A program made the position numbers and the translations under genes. A stretch of DNA of 64,000 nucleotides from Aerococcus sp. (GTDB lineage Bacteria; Bacillota; Bacilli; Lactobacillales; Aerococcaceae): positions 1-64,000 of the forward strand of contig JAUMZE010000005.1 in the NCBI GenBank assembly GCA_030528285.1, written 5' to 3'. Positions within the stretch are counted from its first letter, which is position 1; each line of letters starts with the position of its first letter. The notes under the pieces are model-generated. The model was not told the DNA's origin. It was given only the letters and a program-made list of their open reading frames with translations, and searched no databases. Positions 35,155 through 43,127 of the stretch are shown here, piece by piece.

Positions 35155-35542
35155 TGCTAAAACCTCCTAATCTATAATTCCTCAATACAATACGCTGCTT
35201 AGTCATTAGGTATCCTAGGGCGATCAATAACAATAGATAACTATTCTTCATGCACAAAATAAGACGTTCACGTCCGCCTCGCCGTTCATTTACCTAGCTA
35301 CCAAGCTACTATTAATCCGTAAATGCTCCTGTCCTCACACCTTCCATGCCTACTTCAAAACAAAGTCTTTCACCCATATACAATATTTACAACATGTTAT
35401 TATACTAATTCTTTTTTTGGTTCTTGTCAATCAGTCCAGGCAATAATCATCACGATTAGACGGGACTTTAGCTCCTAAATCAAGGGCATGAACAACAACA
35501 AATCTATCGCTCATAAGTATTAACCTGGTTTACTCAAAACAA
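35155..35542 (-). other. spacer upstream of EIIC with possible promoter
   Basis: EIIB and EIIC genes are usually adjacent; here 472 bp separate them. After the EIIB terminator, the minus strand has TTGACA (35425-35430) and TATAAT (35399-35404), but 20 bases apart, too long for an ideal promoter. A TAGTAT at 17-base spacing is an alternative -10. An eight-base AACATGTT palindrome lies just downstream. Confidence 0.4.
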
Positions 35543-35590
35543 TAAAAAGCTCACAGTGATCATTTAAACTTCACAATGACCGCTGTGAGA
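35543..35590 (-). terminator. terminator between EIIB and EIIC
   Basis: CTCACAG and CTGTGAG arms, extended by TGATCATTT/AATGACCG pairing. On the minus strand the stem is followed by CTTTTTATT. It would separate bgaC-EIIB from the downstream PTS genes. Confidence 0.75.
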
Positions 35591-35626
35591 GGAGCCCATA
35601 ATCATTACTTTTAATTACAAAAAGGG

Positions 35627-36097
35627 CTAGAGTAAGTCTTTGAATTCGTGTTGTGGGTCACTTGGCACCATTTGGTTAACAAGATGAACTCCCTTGGCTT
35701 CCAATTGCTTGAAGGTCTCAATATCCTCATCGGTCACATTGATCGATTTCGTGAGAGAACGAGTTTCACTCGTTTGTGACATATTACCGACGTTGATCTC
35801 TTCGATTGACACACCCTTTTCTACGAGTTCGAGCAGTGGTTGTGGGCGTTTGGCAATGATGAAAAGACGTTGGGTGTCATATTTGCCTGCGAGAATGTTT
35901 TTCGCAGCCTTTTCAACAGGCAGCACGCTCAATTTCACACCCGCTGGTGTTGCGAGTTTCAATCCACTTTTTTCGACATCATTTTGTGCAACGGCGTCAT
36001 CCACGACCATGAAACGACCGATATTAATACTGCTTGCCCATAAGTTGGCCACTTGTCCGTGAATCAAACGGCCATCGATACGTACACCAATAATCAT
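35627..36097 (-). CDS. PTS EIIB, mannose/sorbose family
   Basis: A cytosolic 156-residue phosphocarrier that transfers phosphate to the incoming sugar. It begins MIIGVRIDGRLIHGQVANLW, where the histidine of RLIHGQV is the phosphorylation site. VVDDAVAQND and QRLFIIAKRP are further family marks. AAGGAGG precedes the ATG. It follows the GH35 gene by 50 bp, the same order as the pneumococcal bgaC locus. Confidence 0.94.
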   Translation of the reverse strand: MIIGVRIDGRLIHGQVANLWASSINIGRFMVVDDAVAQNDVEKSGLKLATPAGVKLSVLPVEKAAKNILAGKYDTQRLFIIAKRPQPLLELVEKGVSIEEINVGNMSQTSETRSLTKSINVTDEDIETFKQLEAKGVHLVNQMVPSDPQHEFKDLL

Positions 36098-36147
36098 TTC
36101 AGATTCCTCCTTGGTTAGAATTCGTTTATTTTTTAGCTATCTTTAGT

Positions 36148-37950
36148 TTACTTGGTTCGAGCTTCGCCTGCAACCTCACTGAATAGTGGCTTCTCCACCA
36201 ATGAAATCGTCTCAGCATAGCGTCCCTCAGTTTCAAAAATCACCACCGTGTTATTCCCTGCTTTGAGATAGGCTCCTGGTACATAGAGCGACTGTGCAGG
36301 CCCAACGTCCCAGAAGCGCCCAATATGAATCCCATTCACAAAGACGATGCCCTTCCCGAAACGTCGGAGATCTAAATAACTGTCACGAGGCTCTGCCACC
36401 TCAAAATCATACCGGTAAAAGGCTGGTTGATCCTCTACCCACTCGCGGCTGAAATCAACCGCCTCAATATTGTCCAGTGGGAGCGGATATTGTTCCCAAT
36501 CCAGCATGAAATGTAAATCGGCCATCACGCCCTGTCTGAGACCTTTGTGTTGGGTGATGGCGGCTAATTTACTGCCATAGTTCACACGTCCCATATTCTC
36601 CATCAAGAGGTCGAACTGATTCGTGGTCTGCGTGAGCGGCACCTGTATTTTGTCGCCAATCTCCATCTGATACTGAGTCGCCACATGCTTTTCATTGATG
36701 TAGATGTATGCGCGATCTCTCCCATCAATCACACGGAAGGTTTCCGGCGCATCGGCTTTGGTGTCCTTCTCAAATTGGGTGCGGTAAAGGAGGTACCCAT
36801 AGTTCTGGTGGAGGGCCTCCATCGTTTGTGGGTATCGACTCTTAATGGGTTTAGCGAGTGTTTCCAGCGTATTGAACAGGCTCACCTTATCGGTTAGGGG
36901 AATCGGGCCTAGTGCCATTCGTGATTTAACGTGCGGCTCCTGTTGCTCCAGGGTTGGGAATTCCTCATGTACCATCTGTTGGAGAGCGTAGTATTTCTCG
37001 GTGGGGTTCCCGGTTTCATCAAGTGGTGCCCCATAATCATACGAAGTCAGCTGTGGGAGATCCTCCTCCCCACGCGCTGAGCAACCATTCATGTAGCCGA
37101 AATTCGTCCCACCGTGGAACATGTAGAGATTGATACTCCCGAGTTGGAGACATTCGCGGACAGCATCCACCAATTCGTCCGTGTCACGTGTCACAATGGG
37201 CTCATTGTAGCGATTAAACCAACCATCCCAGAACTCCATACACATCAACGGGAAGGCACGCTTGTGTTCAGCAAAATAGCTCTTGAGATCCGCAAAATTC
37301 TCCGCTGCTTTGGAGCCAAAATTCCCAGTTTCTAAGATGCCTTCCTCCACCAGACTCCCTGCACGCACCGTCCCACGCCATGGACCATCCGAGGTAAACA
37401 ATGGCATGGTGAGCCCGCCATCCAACATCAACGCTCGAATTGCTCTCAAATAATCCTTGTCCTCACTGTAGGAACCAAATTCATTCTCAATCTGAAACAT
37501 CAAGATATTCCCACCGTGATCTAACTGATGGGAGGTTAAATGTGGCAGTAGCGTTTGGTAGTAGCGTTCGACATATTGGAGAAAGGCTGGATCATTTGCT
37601 CGCAATTGCACGTCCTTCTCCAATAGCCACGCCGGCAAACCGCCAAACTCCCACTCAGCACAAATATACGGGCTCGGGCGTACAATCGCATACAATCCTA
37701 ATTTCTCTGCTATGTCTAAGAAGGCCTCAATATCCTTCTCCCCGTCAAAATCAAACTGCCCCTCATTCGTCTCATGGAAATTCCACGGGATGTAAGTCTC
37801 CACCGTATTGAACCCCAATGCCTTGAGATTATAGAGGGAGTGTCGCCAGTCTTGACGTGGCACTCGAAAGTAATGGATCGCTCCCGATAGAATCTTGAAT
37901 GGCTTCCCATCCAGGAGAAACTCGTTCTGTCCAATTTCAAAAGATGTCAT
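36148..37950 (-). CDS. bgaC: GH35 beta-galactosidase (BgaC-like, intracellular)
   Basis: A 600-residue retaining beta-galactosidase. The TIM barrel begins SGAIHYFRVPRQDWRHSL and contains the acid/base glutamate in FQIENEFGSY and the nucleophile in MCMEFWDGWFN, followed by the conserved MFHGGTNFGYMNG. Two beta domains follow, ending with FGKGIVFVNGIHIGRFWD. No signal peptide is present, so the enzyme is cytosolic and acts on PTS-imported sugar. The pneumococcal counterpart is specific for Gal-beta-1,3-GlcNAc; this specificity is inferred from context. Confidence 0.93.
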   Translation of the reverse strand: MTSFEIGQNEFLLDGKPFKILSGAIHYFRVPRQDWRHSLYNLKALGFNTVETYIPWNFHETNEGQFDFDGEKDIEAFLDIAEKLGLYAIVRPSPYICAEWEFGGLPAWLLEKDVQLRANDPAFLQYVERYYQTLLPHLTSHQLDHGGNILMFQIENEFGSYSEDKDYLRAIRALMLDGGLTMPLFTSDGPWRGTVRAGSLVEEGILETGNFGSKAAENFADLKSYFAEHKRAFPLMCMEFWDGWFNRYNEPIVTRDTDELVDAVRECLQLGSINLYMFHGGTNFGYMNGCSARGEEDLPQLTSYDYGAPLDETGNPTEKYYALQQMVHEEFPTLEQQEPHVKSRMALGPIPLTDKVSLFNTLETLAKPIKSRYPQTMEALHQNYGYLLYRTQFEKDTKADAPETFRVIDGRDRAYIYINEKHVATQYQMEIGDKIQVPLTQTTNQFDLLMENMGRVNYGSKLAAITQHKGLRQGVMADLHFMLDWEQYPLPLDNIEAVDFSREWVEDQPAFYRYDFEVAEPRDSYLDLRRFGKGIVFVNGIHIGRFWDVGPAQSLYVPGAYLKAGNNTVVIFETEGRYAETISLVEKPLFSEVAGEARTK

Positions 37951-38092
37951 TAGCTTTGACTACCTCCTTTTGTTTATCGATCGACCTCTGTCTTGTATTG
38001 ACACTGATCCATCAGCATCTGTGAAGTACAATATTCGCTCATGCTTCACCCAAGTGAAACTAATTTCGTTCTATATAATTCTCTTCATTTAC

Positions 38093-38127
38093 ATTAATAT
38101 ATTAATTTTATTATTCGGCTTTGTCAA
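38093..38127 (-). promoter_or_regulatory. bgaC promoter with palindromic operator
   Basis: On the minus strand TTGACA (38122-38127), a 17-base spacer and TAATAT (38099-38104). A perfect 14-bp palindrome ATTAATATATTAAT (38093-38106) covers the -10 box, where a repressor would block transcription. The nine bases TATATTAAT recur at 38292-38300 ahead of the GntR gene. Confidence 0.6.
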
Positions 38128-38291
38128 TACTTGCCCCCTATTGGCACCAAAATATCCTTTTGCTTAAAGTTTGGCTTTCCCTTAAAGGACGCCTAAAACA
38201 CTAGAGACTCCTAATAGATATGGTATCATTAGTCTAGGTTGTTATTGCCTCTTTGCTTATCTCATGCGTAGGAGAGACGAAAACTAATCCG

Positions 38292-38302
38292 TATATTAAT
38301 AT
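38292..38302 (+). promoter_or_regulatory. palindrome before the HutC-type regulator gene
   Basis: ATATTAATAT (38293-38302) lies 21 bp before the start codon and shares TATATTAAT with the bgaC operator candidate. It is a plausible autoregulatory site, although AT-rich palindromes arise easily by chance. Confidence 0.4.
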
Positions 38303-38323
38303 GAAGGAAGGAGGCCGACACGT

Positions 38324-39031
38324 TTGGTCCCTAAATATCAACTGATCAAAGATAACCTAAAAGAAAGCATCCTCAGTGAAAAATTTGAAAATGGTGATCG
38401 TTTCTATACTGAAGCAGAACTCGTGGAAATGTACAATGTAAGTTCTATTACTGTGATTCGTGCCCTCAATGGACTCGAACGCGAAGGCTATCTGGTCCGT
38501 ATCCAAGGCAAGGGTACCTTTATCTCACGTGCAAGAAAGAACAAACTGGTCCGCTTCTCTGACGTGGAGCTCTTCCCCGTGCAGAATGATGTGGTATCTG
38601 TCCTCACTATTACTCCCGGGAATACGAATAAATATCTCCAGCACCTCCGCTTGCATGAGAATGATACCTACTACAAGATTGAACGGCTCCGTCGCGCAGA
38701 TAATGTCCCCTACATCTATCAACAATCCTACATCCCCGCTAAATACATCAACCTCAAGAACCACAGTGAACAGGATTATGCTTCGATTTACGCGCGTTTC
38801 CGGGAAGATTTTGGGATCCATATGACCGAAGAGAAATTCGTCGAGAGTAATGAGATCGCCTATCCCACCCCAGATCGTGTAGCGACCTTGCTCAATATGA
38901 AAACCCCTGAACCGACCGTCTTCCAAGTGAGAAAGACCTTCTCACATATTGATAATGACGTTCTGGAGTACATCGAAACCTACAAGAAATGGGATTACTA
39001 TAAGGTAAAAATCCAGTCGAATGATCTATAG
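38324..39031 (+). CDS. GntR/HutC-family regulator of the beta-galactosidase/PTS locus
   Basis: A 235-residue repressor-type protein. The winged helix (residues 1-70) contains FYTEAELVEMYNVSSITVIRAL and GKGTFIS; the C-terminal UTRA effector domain follows, with YYKIERLRRADNVPYIYQQSYIP typical of sugar-phosphate-responsive HutC members. The start is a TTG nine bases after GGAGG. It is divergent from bgaC, the same neighbourhood as BgaR/GnbR in relatives, so it probably senses a sugar phosphate and represses bgaC-PTS. Confidence 0.88.
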   Translation: MVPKYQLIKDNLKESILSEKFENGDRFYTEAELVEMYNVSSITVIRALNGLEREGYLVRIQGKGTFISRARKNKLVRFSDVELFPVQNDVVSVLTITPGNTNKYLQHLRLHENDTYYKIERLRRADNVPYIYQQSYIPAKYINLKNHSEQDYASIYARFREDFGIHMTEEKFVESNEIAYPTPDRVATLLNMKTPEPTVFQVRKTFSHIDNDVLEYIETYKKWDYYKVKIQSNDL

Positions 39032-39121
39032 TGTGCCACTGAGAAAATGAGTCGCAATGAGTCGCATAGATAGCCGTTTCACATCACTTCGTCACATCAA
39101 GCATGTAAATATCCTATAAAT

Positions 39122-39209
39122 AAAAAGGGATGCCACGGTGCTGATCCCAAAAAGTTAGATAAATGCGTCTAGCTTTTTGGGATCCGTACAGTCTGTCGCA
39201 TCCCCTTTT
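39122..39209. repeat. nested palindrome resembling abutted IS3-family ends
   Basis: The inner 17-bp stem, 39143-39159 with 39168-39184, has one G-U pair and an 8-base loop. The arms contain GATCCCAAAAAGTTAGA, resembling terminal repeats of IS3-family elements. An outer stem GGGATGC/GCATCCC (39127-39133, 39198-39204) has A- and T-runs, so the whole may end both convergent genes. No transposase is present. Confidence 0.7.
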
Positions 39210-39238
39210 CATTTATTTATGATCGATTCCTTTGCCGA

Positions 39239-40189
39239 TTATTCCTTGTGTTTGAGGTCTTCTTCCGTTTCTTTCAGGATATAGATGGGACGTTTTTTCA
39301 CTTCCAGATAGGCTTTCCCAACGTATTTCCCGACGATCCCTAAACTGAGCAATTGAATCCCACCTAGTCCCAGGATAATCACAATTGTCGATGTCCAGCC
39401 TGATGTGGGATTCCCAAAGAAGAGGGTCCGTATCATGAAGAATAAAGCAAAAATCACTGCCAACAGGAAAACTACAACGCCTAGAATGCTCACGAGATCC
39501 AGTGGAAACTGCGAGTAGCTCATAATACCATCGATCGAGTACAAGAATAAGCTCCAAAAGTTCCAGCTCGTCTCTCCTGCTTGACGTTTGTGATTTTCAT
39601 ACGGCAGATATTTGGTTTTAAACCCAACCCAACTGAAAATCCCCTTAGAGAAACGGTTATATTCGCTTACCTGAAGGATCGCATCCACCATCTGACGCGT
39701 CATCAGGCGATAATCCCGCGCTCCATCCACAATATGGGTGTTGGAAATTTTATTGATCAAGCGATAGAAATTCTCCGCAAACCACGAGCGGATGACAGAT
39801 TCACCTTTGCGGGTCGTTCGCTGCGTCCCCACGCAATCATAATCCGTTGTTTTGAGGATTTCATACATATCGATCAGCATCTCAGGTGGGTCTTGCAAGT
39901 CCACATCCATCACCGCCACATAGTCTCCCGTCGCGTGCTCTAACCCCGCGTAGAGTCCTGCTTCCTTCCCGAAATTCCTGGAAAACGAAAGGTAGCGCAC
40001 TTCATCAGATTGGGCTGCGAGTCTCCGTAATTCCGTTAACGTCCGATCTGTTGACCCATCATTAATGAATAGATATTCCCATTTCACTCGTCTTTTAAAA
40101 TTCTGTTTCAGTGCTTGCATCGCATCGTAATAGAGTTGGATCGACTCTTCTTCATTGTAGCAAGGAATAATAATTGATAATTTATCCAT
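39239..40189 (-). CDS. polyprenyl-phosphate glycosyltransferase (GtrB/CsbB-like GT2)
   Basis: A 316-residue membrane-associated GT2 enzyme that loads a sugar from a nucleotide donor onto undecaprenyl phosphate. The catalytic domain has IPCYNEEESI, INDGSTDRT, the DxD region DVDLQDPPE and TQRTTRKGES. Two C-terminal membrane helices (about 230-255 and 265-290) match the GtrB/DPM1-like class. It is divergent from the multi-pass membrane protein at 40398, a likely partner that would use the lipid-linked sugar outside the membrane. Confidence 0.9.
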   Translation of the reverse strand: MDKLSIIIPCYNEEESIQLYYDAMQALKQNFKRRVKWEYLFINDGSTDRTLTELRRLAAQSDEVRYLSFSRNFGKEAGLYAGLEHATGDYVAVMDVDLQDPPEMLIDMYEILKTTDYDCVGTQRTTRKGESVIRSWFAENFYRLINKISNTHIVDGARDYRLMTRQMVDAILQVSEYNRFSKGIFSWVGFKTKYLPYENHKRQAGETSWNFWSLFLYSIDGIMSYSQFPLDLVSILGVVVFLLAVIFALFFMIRTLFFGNPTSGWTSTIVIILGLGGIQLLSLGIVGKYVGKAYLEVKKRPIYILKETEEDLKHKE

Positions 40190-40397
40190 TCAGCGTCAAC
40201 CTCTCTATTACTCTGATTGGTAATGATTTATCTTCTTCCTTAGTTTAATCGAGATCCTTCTGCTCTGCATGCGAATCCATGGATATTTACCAATCCTAAA
40301 ACTTGAACGTCTAATTGATCTTTTCATCCTAATAAACTTCTCTATAATGGATACAGAACATCTATTATTTACACCAACAATGAGAAAGGATCGCTCC

Positions 40398-41591
40398 ATG
40401 CTACGAACGCTCAAAAAATATGTGCTTACTTTTTTTGTCTTGATACTCGGTTTCTTCGCACTGTCGTGTCTACCTGCTGCGTTGCCAAATGACCGTGTGA
40501 ATGAACATGTCACCGAATCGAACGCCCAAATCAAACAAGAAGGCACCTACCCCATCATTAACGGCAACGATTGGGGGAGTCGGCTCGATAATTTTACTGA
40601 TCAACTGATGCTCTCCAAAGCACAAACCGATACCCATCAATCTGTCGTCCAAAGCGCTATGGACGTTAGAGATTATCCGCGCTACTGGCATGGTTATTTA
40701 TTCTTCTTAAAACCCTTGTTGATGATCGGCAACTACCAAGCTACCCGCCAGCTCTATTCTTTTGTGTGGCTGTTGTTACTGGGGATTAACTGTTACTGGC
40801 TCGCCAAAAAAATCAACCTCCAAGCCGTCATTGCGCTCGTGTTCAGTCTGGCCTTGGTGCGGGTGATGGTCTTCCCACTCAGTCTGCAGTTCAGTCACGT
40901 TTTCTTGATTGGGATGTTGTTCAACTGGTACTTGCTCACAAGGCCAGATAATTATTTCACCCAGAGACGCTACTTCCTGGATTTCTTCATCGTGGGGGCG
41001 CTCGTTAACTTCATCGATCTGTTGACGGTGCCACTGGTGCCACTCGGAATGAGCCTCGTCACGCTCCTCGCCATGCGCAATCAGACCCAATTATCCCTAA
41101 AAGATGACCTCTCCCTCCTGTTGGGTGTGGGATTCAGTTTCGGATTGGGGTATGGTTTGACCTGGGTCGCTAAATGGGTGATTGCGTCGGTGATTCTCCA
41201 ACGCAATGTCGTGAAAGATGCGATTGAACAGATCTTCTTTAGAACTGGCGGAGCCTACCACGAACAGACAATCACTTATCCAATGGTTCTCACCCAAAAT
41301 CTATCCTTGGTCGCTAATCGCCTCACTGTTGCATTCGGTGGTTTAACGGTTATTGGCCTCCTCATCCAACAGTTTCGATCAACAGGACATTGGCGCTTCA
41401 CCTGGCGTCACGTGGCCCTTCTGCTTACCTGCTTGATCCCATTTGTTTGGTATTTCGTGTTGAAGAATCATTCCTTCGTCCATTATTATTTCACCTATCG
41501 CGAGCTGTTCATTACCAGTTACGCAGGACTGATGTTAGTAGGATTACTCAAAACTCCCACTTCCCCCTCTCAAGTCTCAGCCCCTGCCTAA
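40398..41591 (+). CDS. multi-pass membrane protein, probable GT-C type glycosyltransferase
   Basis: A 397-residue integral membrane protein. One N-terminal helix is followed by a 100-residue extracytoplasmic region containing NGNDWGSRLDNFTDQLMLSKAQ and then about nine hydrophobic segments. This layout, with a large first outer loop and adjacent GtrB-like gene, fits enzymes that transfer sugars from polyprenyl phosphate to a wall polymer. I recognise no named family, so the activity is inference. The ATG at 40398 is preferred because AGAAAGGA precedes it by seven bases; an earlier in-frame ATG lacks this. It is the only plus-strand gene in the polysaccharide region. Confidence 0.65.
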   Translation: MLRTLKKYVLTFFVLILGFFALSCLPAALPNDRVNEHVTESNAQIKQEGTYPIINGNDWGSRLDNFTDQLMLSKAQTDTHQSVVQSAMDVRDYPRYWHGYLFFLKPLLMIGNYQATRQLYSFVWLLLLGINCYWLAKKINLQAVIALVFSLALVRVMVFPLSLQFSHVFLIGMLFNWYLLTRPDNYFTQRRYFLDFFIVGALVNFIDLLTVPLVPLGMSLVTLLAMRNQTQLSLKDDLSLLLGVGFSFGLGYGLTWVAKWVIASVILQRNVVKDAIEQIFFRTGGAYHEQTITYPMVLTQNLSLVANRLTVAFGGLTVIGLLIQQFRSTGHWRFTWRHVALLLTCLIPFVWYFVLKNHSFVHYYFTYRELFITSYAGLMLVGLLKTPTSPSQVSAPA

Positions 41592-41599
41592 AACCATAT

Positions 41600-41640
41600 A
41601 AAAAGGCCTTGACATCACTTATATAGTCGAGACCTTTTGT
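41600..41640. terminator. bidirectional terminator between convergent glycosylation genes
   Basis: AAAAGGCCTTGAC (41601-41613) pairs imperfectly with GTCGAGACCTTTT (41626-41638), with A- and T-runs outside. Confidence 0.75.
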
Positions 41641-41642
41641 TT

Positions 41643-42584
41643 TTATTTATTCATTTTTACTTTTTTCTGATCACTAACTTCATGTAGCTGCATTTCAAAA
41701 TCTTGGCGGTTCTTCTGGACACTGTTTTGTAATTCGAGTCCGATGAAGAAGGATTGGATCGCTGCAATGAAGGTGAACCCGCACACAATCAAGGTCGGGA
41801 ATTTTTCCACAAGCCCAGTGAGGAGGTAATCACCCGCCACTGGAATAAAGAAGACGATCGAAATCAAGGCTAAGATCAGCGCGACCATCCCGAAGAAACC
41901 CATGGGATTATATGTCCGATACAAGCGCGCAATCATCCGCAACACCTTGAAACCATCTGAGTAGGTATTTAATTTGGAAACAGAGCCTTCTGGGCGATCG
42001 CGGTATTCAATCACGATATTTTCCACTTGCATATTCTTATCAACCGCATGGATACTCATTTCCGTTTCAATCTCAAACCCCTGAGAGAGCACGGGGAAGG
42101 TCTTGACGAACTCATAACTAAAAGCGCGGTAACCCGTCATAATATCCTTGATGTCACTGTGGAATAACACATCAATCGATTTTCGTACGAGGGAGTTCCC
42201 GAAGTTATGGAATGGGCGCTTGTTCTCCTGGAAATAGGTGGAGGAAAGGCGGTCTCCCACGACCATGTCCGCATTATGATGGAGCACGCGTTGAGTCATT
42301 TCAGGTGCGGACTCTGCTGGATAGGTATCGTCGCCGTCCGTCATAATGTAGCACTGGGCATCCACTTCACGGAACATGCGCCGAATGACATTACCTTTAC
42401 CTTGCATATATTCATGACGAACCACGGCCCCACATGCCTTTGCGATTTCGACCGTTTTATCGGATGAGTTATTGTCATAGACATAAATGACCGCTTCCGG
42501 TAAGACTTGTTGGAAGTCTTCAATCACCTTTTTGATGGTTTTTTCTTCGTTATAACAAGGAATGATCACTGCAATCTGATCCAT
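41643..42584 (-). CDS. GT2 glycosyltransferase with C-terminal membrane helices
   Basis: A 313-residue enzyme with IIPCYNEEKTI, YDNNSSDKT, TDGDDTYPAE (metal-binding DxD) and DIMTGYRAFS, the pattern of dolichyl/polyprenyl-phosphate sugar synthases. Two hydrophobic segments near residues 213-235 and 248-272 anchor it. Its ATG overlaps the stop of the broken gene upstream (TAATG), showing that the two were once translationally coupled. It is the last minus-strand gene of the polysaccharide run. Confidence 0.9.
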   Translation of the reverse strand: MDQIAVIIPCYNEEKTIKKVIEDFQQVLPEAVIYVYDNNSSDKTVEIAKACGAVVRHEYMQGKGNVIRRMFREVDAQCYIMTDGDDTYPAESAPEMTQRVLHHNADMVVGDRLSSTYFQENKRPFHNFGNSLVRKSIDVLFHSDIKDIMTGYRAFSYEFVKTFPVLSQGFEIETEMSIHAVDKNMQVENIVIEYRDRPEGSVSKLNTYSDGFKVLRMIARLYRTYNPMGFFGMVALILALISIVFFIPVAGDYLLTGLVEKFPTLIVCGFTFIAAIQSFFIGLELQNSVQKNRQDFEMQLHEVSDQKKVKMNK

Positions 42585-43087
42585 TATCCAATCTCCTCTC
42601 GATCAAGTAATTGTTTCGGGCGTAACACCAACACTAATATGATAGGTAAATCACAAAAAACAGCATAGTCATAGCGGAACTCGGAGAAAACAGGAGTCGC
42701 TACCAACAGAGAAATCACTGTCATGATAGGAAGGCTGGTGAGCATCCCACTGAGTTTATCCCTTCTGAGTATCGCAATCAATAAAGCAACCAGCAGTAAC
42801 CAGTCATAGAGACCGATTGCGAGGAATAACCGGAGACTCAGCTCATTCTCAAATCATCCGAGATAGCTATTCACCAGTTTTGTCGCCTTTCTGCTCTTAT
42901 TATCACCCATTGACACGTGGTCTAGCTGTGTGGTCGTTCGGTAATTAGAAACTAAGCATAGAAAACTAATGATACTAAGTAAAAGATAGGATTCATAATA
43001 AGCATCTGTCCCAAACAGCAAAGAATAAGCTGTAAACCTCATCACCGCTTGGAAAATGAACCACAAGATCCTCTTTTTGCTATCCAT
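42584..43087 (-). pseudogene. membrane protein gene split by an in-frame TGA
   Basis: Two open stretches share one frame: 77 codons from an ATG at 43087 with GAGAGGA upstream, then TGA at 42854-42856, then FENELSLRLFLAIGLYDWLLL continuing without interruption to a stop at 42584. The end, VATPVFSEFRYDYAVFCDLP, resembles the C-terminus of large DUF6020-type polysaccharide-locus membrane proteins. The gene is much shorter than those, so the N-terminus seems lost as well. A normal frame would need a sense codon such as TGG at this position. Confidence 0.65.
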
Positions 43088-43127
43088 TCAATATGTCCTC
43101 TCTAATGAGGCTCTTATTCTCAGTCCC

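Noticed and set aside
35431..35514. 27-codon frame (MSDRFVVVHALDLG...) between the EIIB terminator and the EIIC gene
   Set aside because: It starts with ATG, but the upstream region has only a weak AGG and the peptide matches nothing I know; it could be a relic, with too little evidence to annotate.
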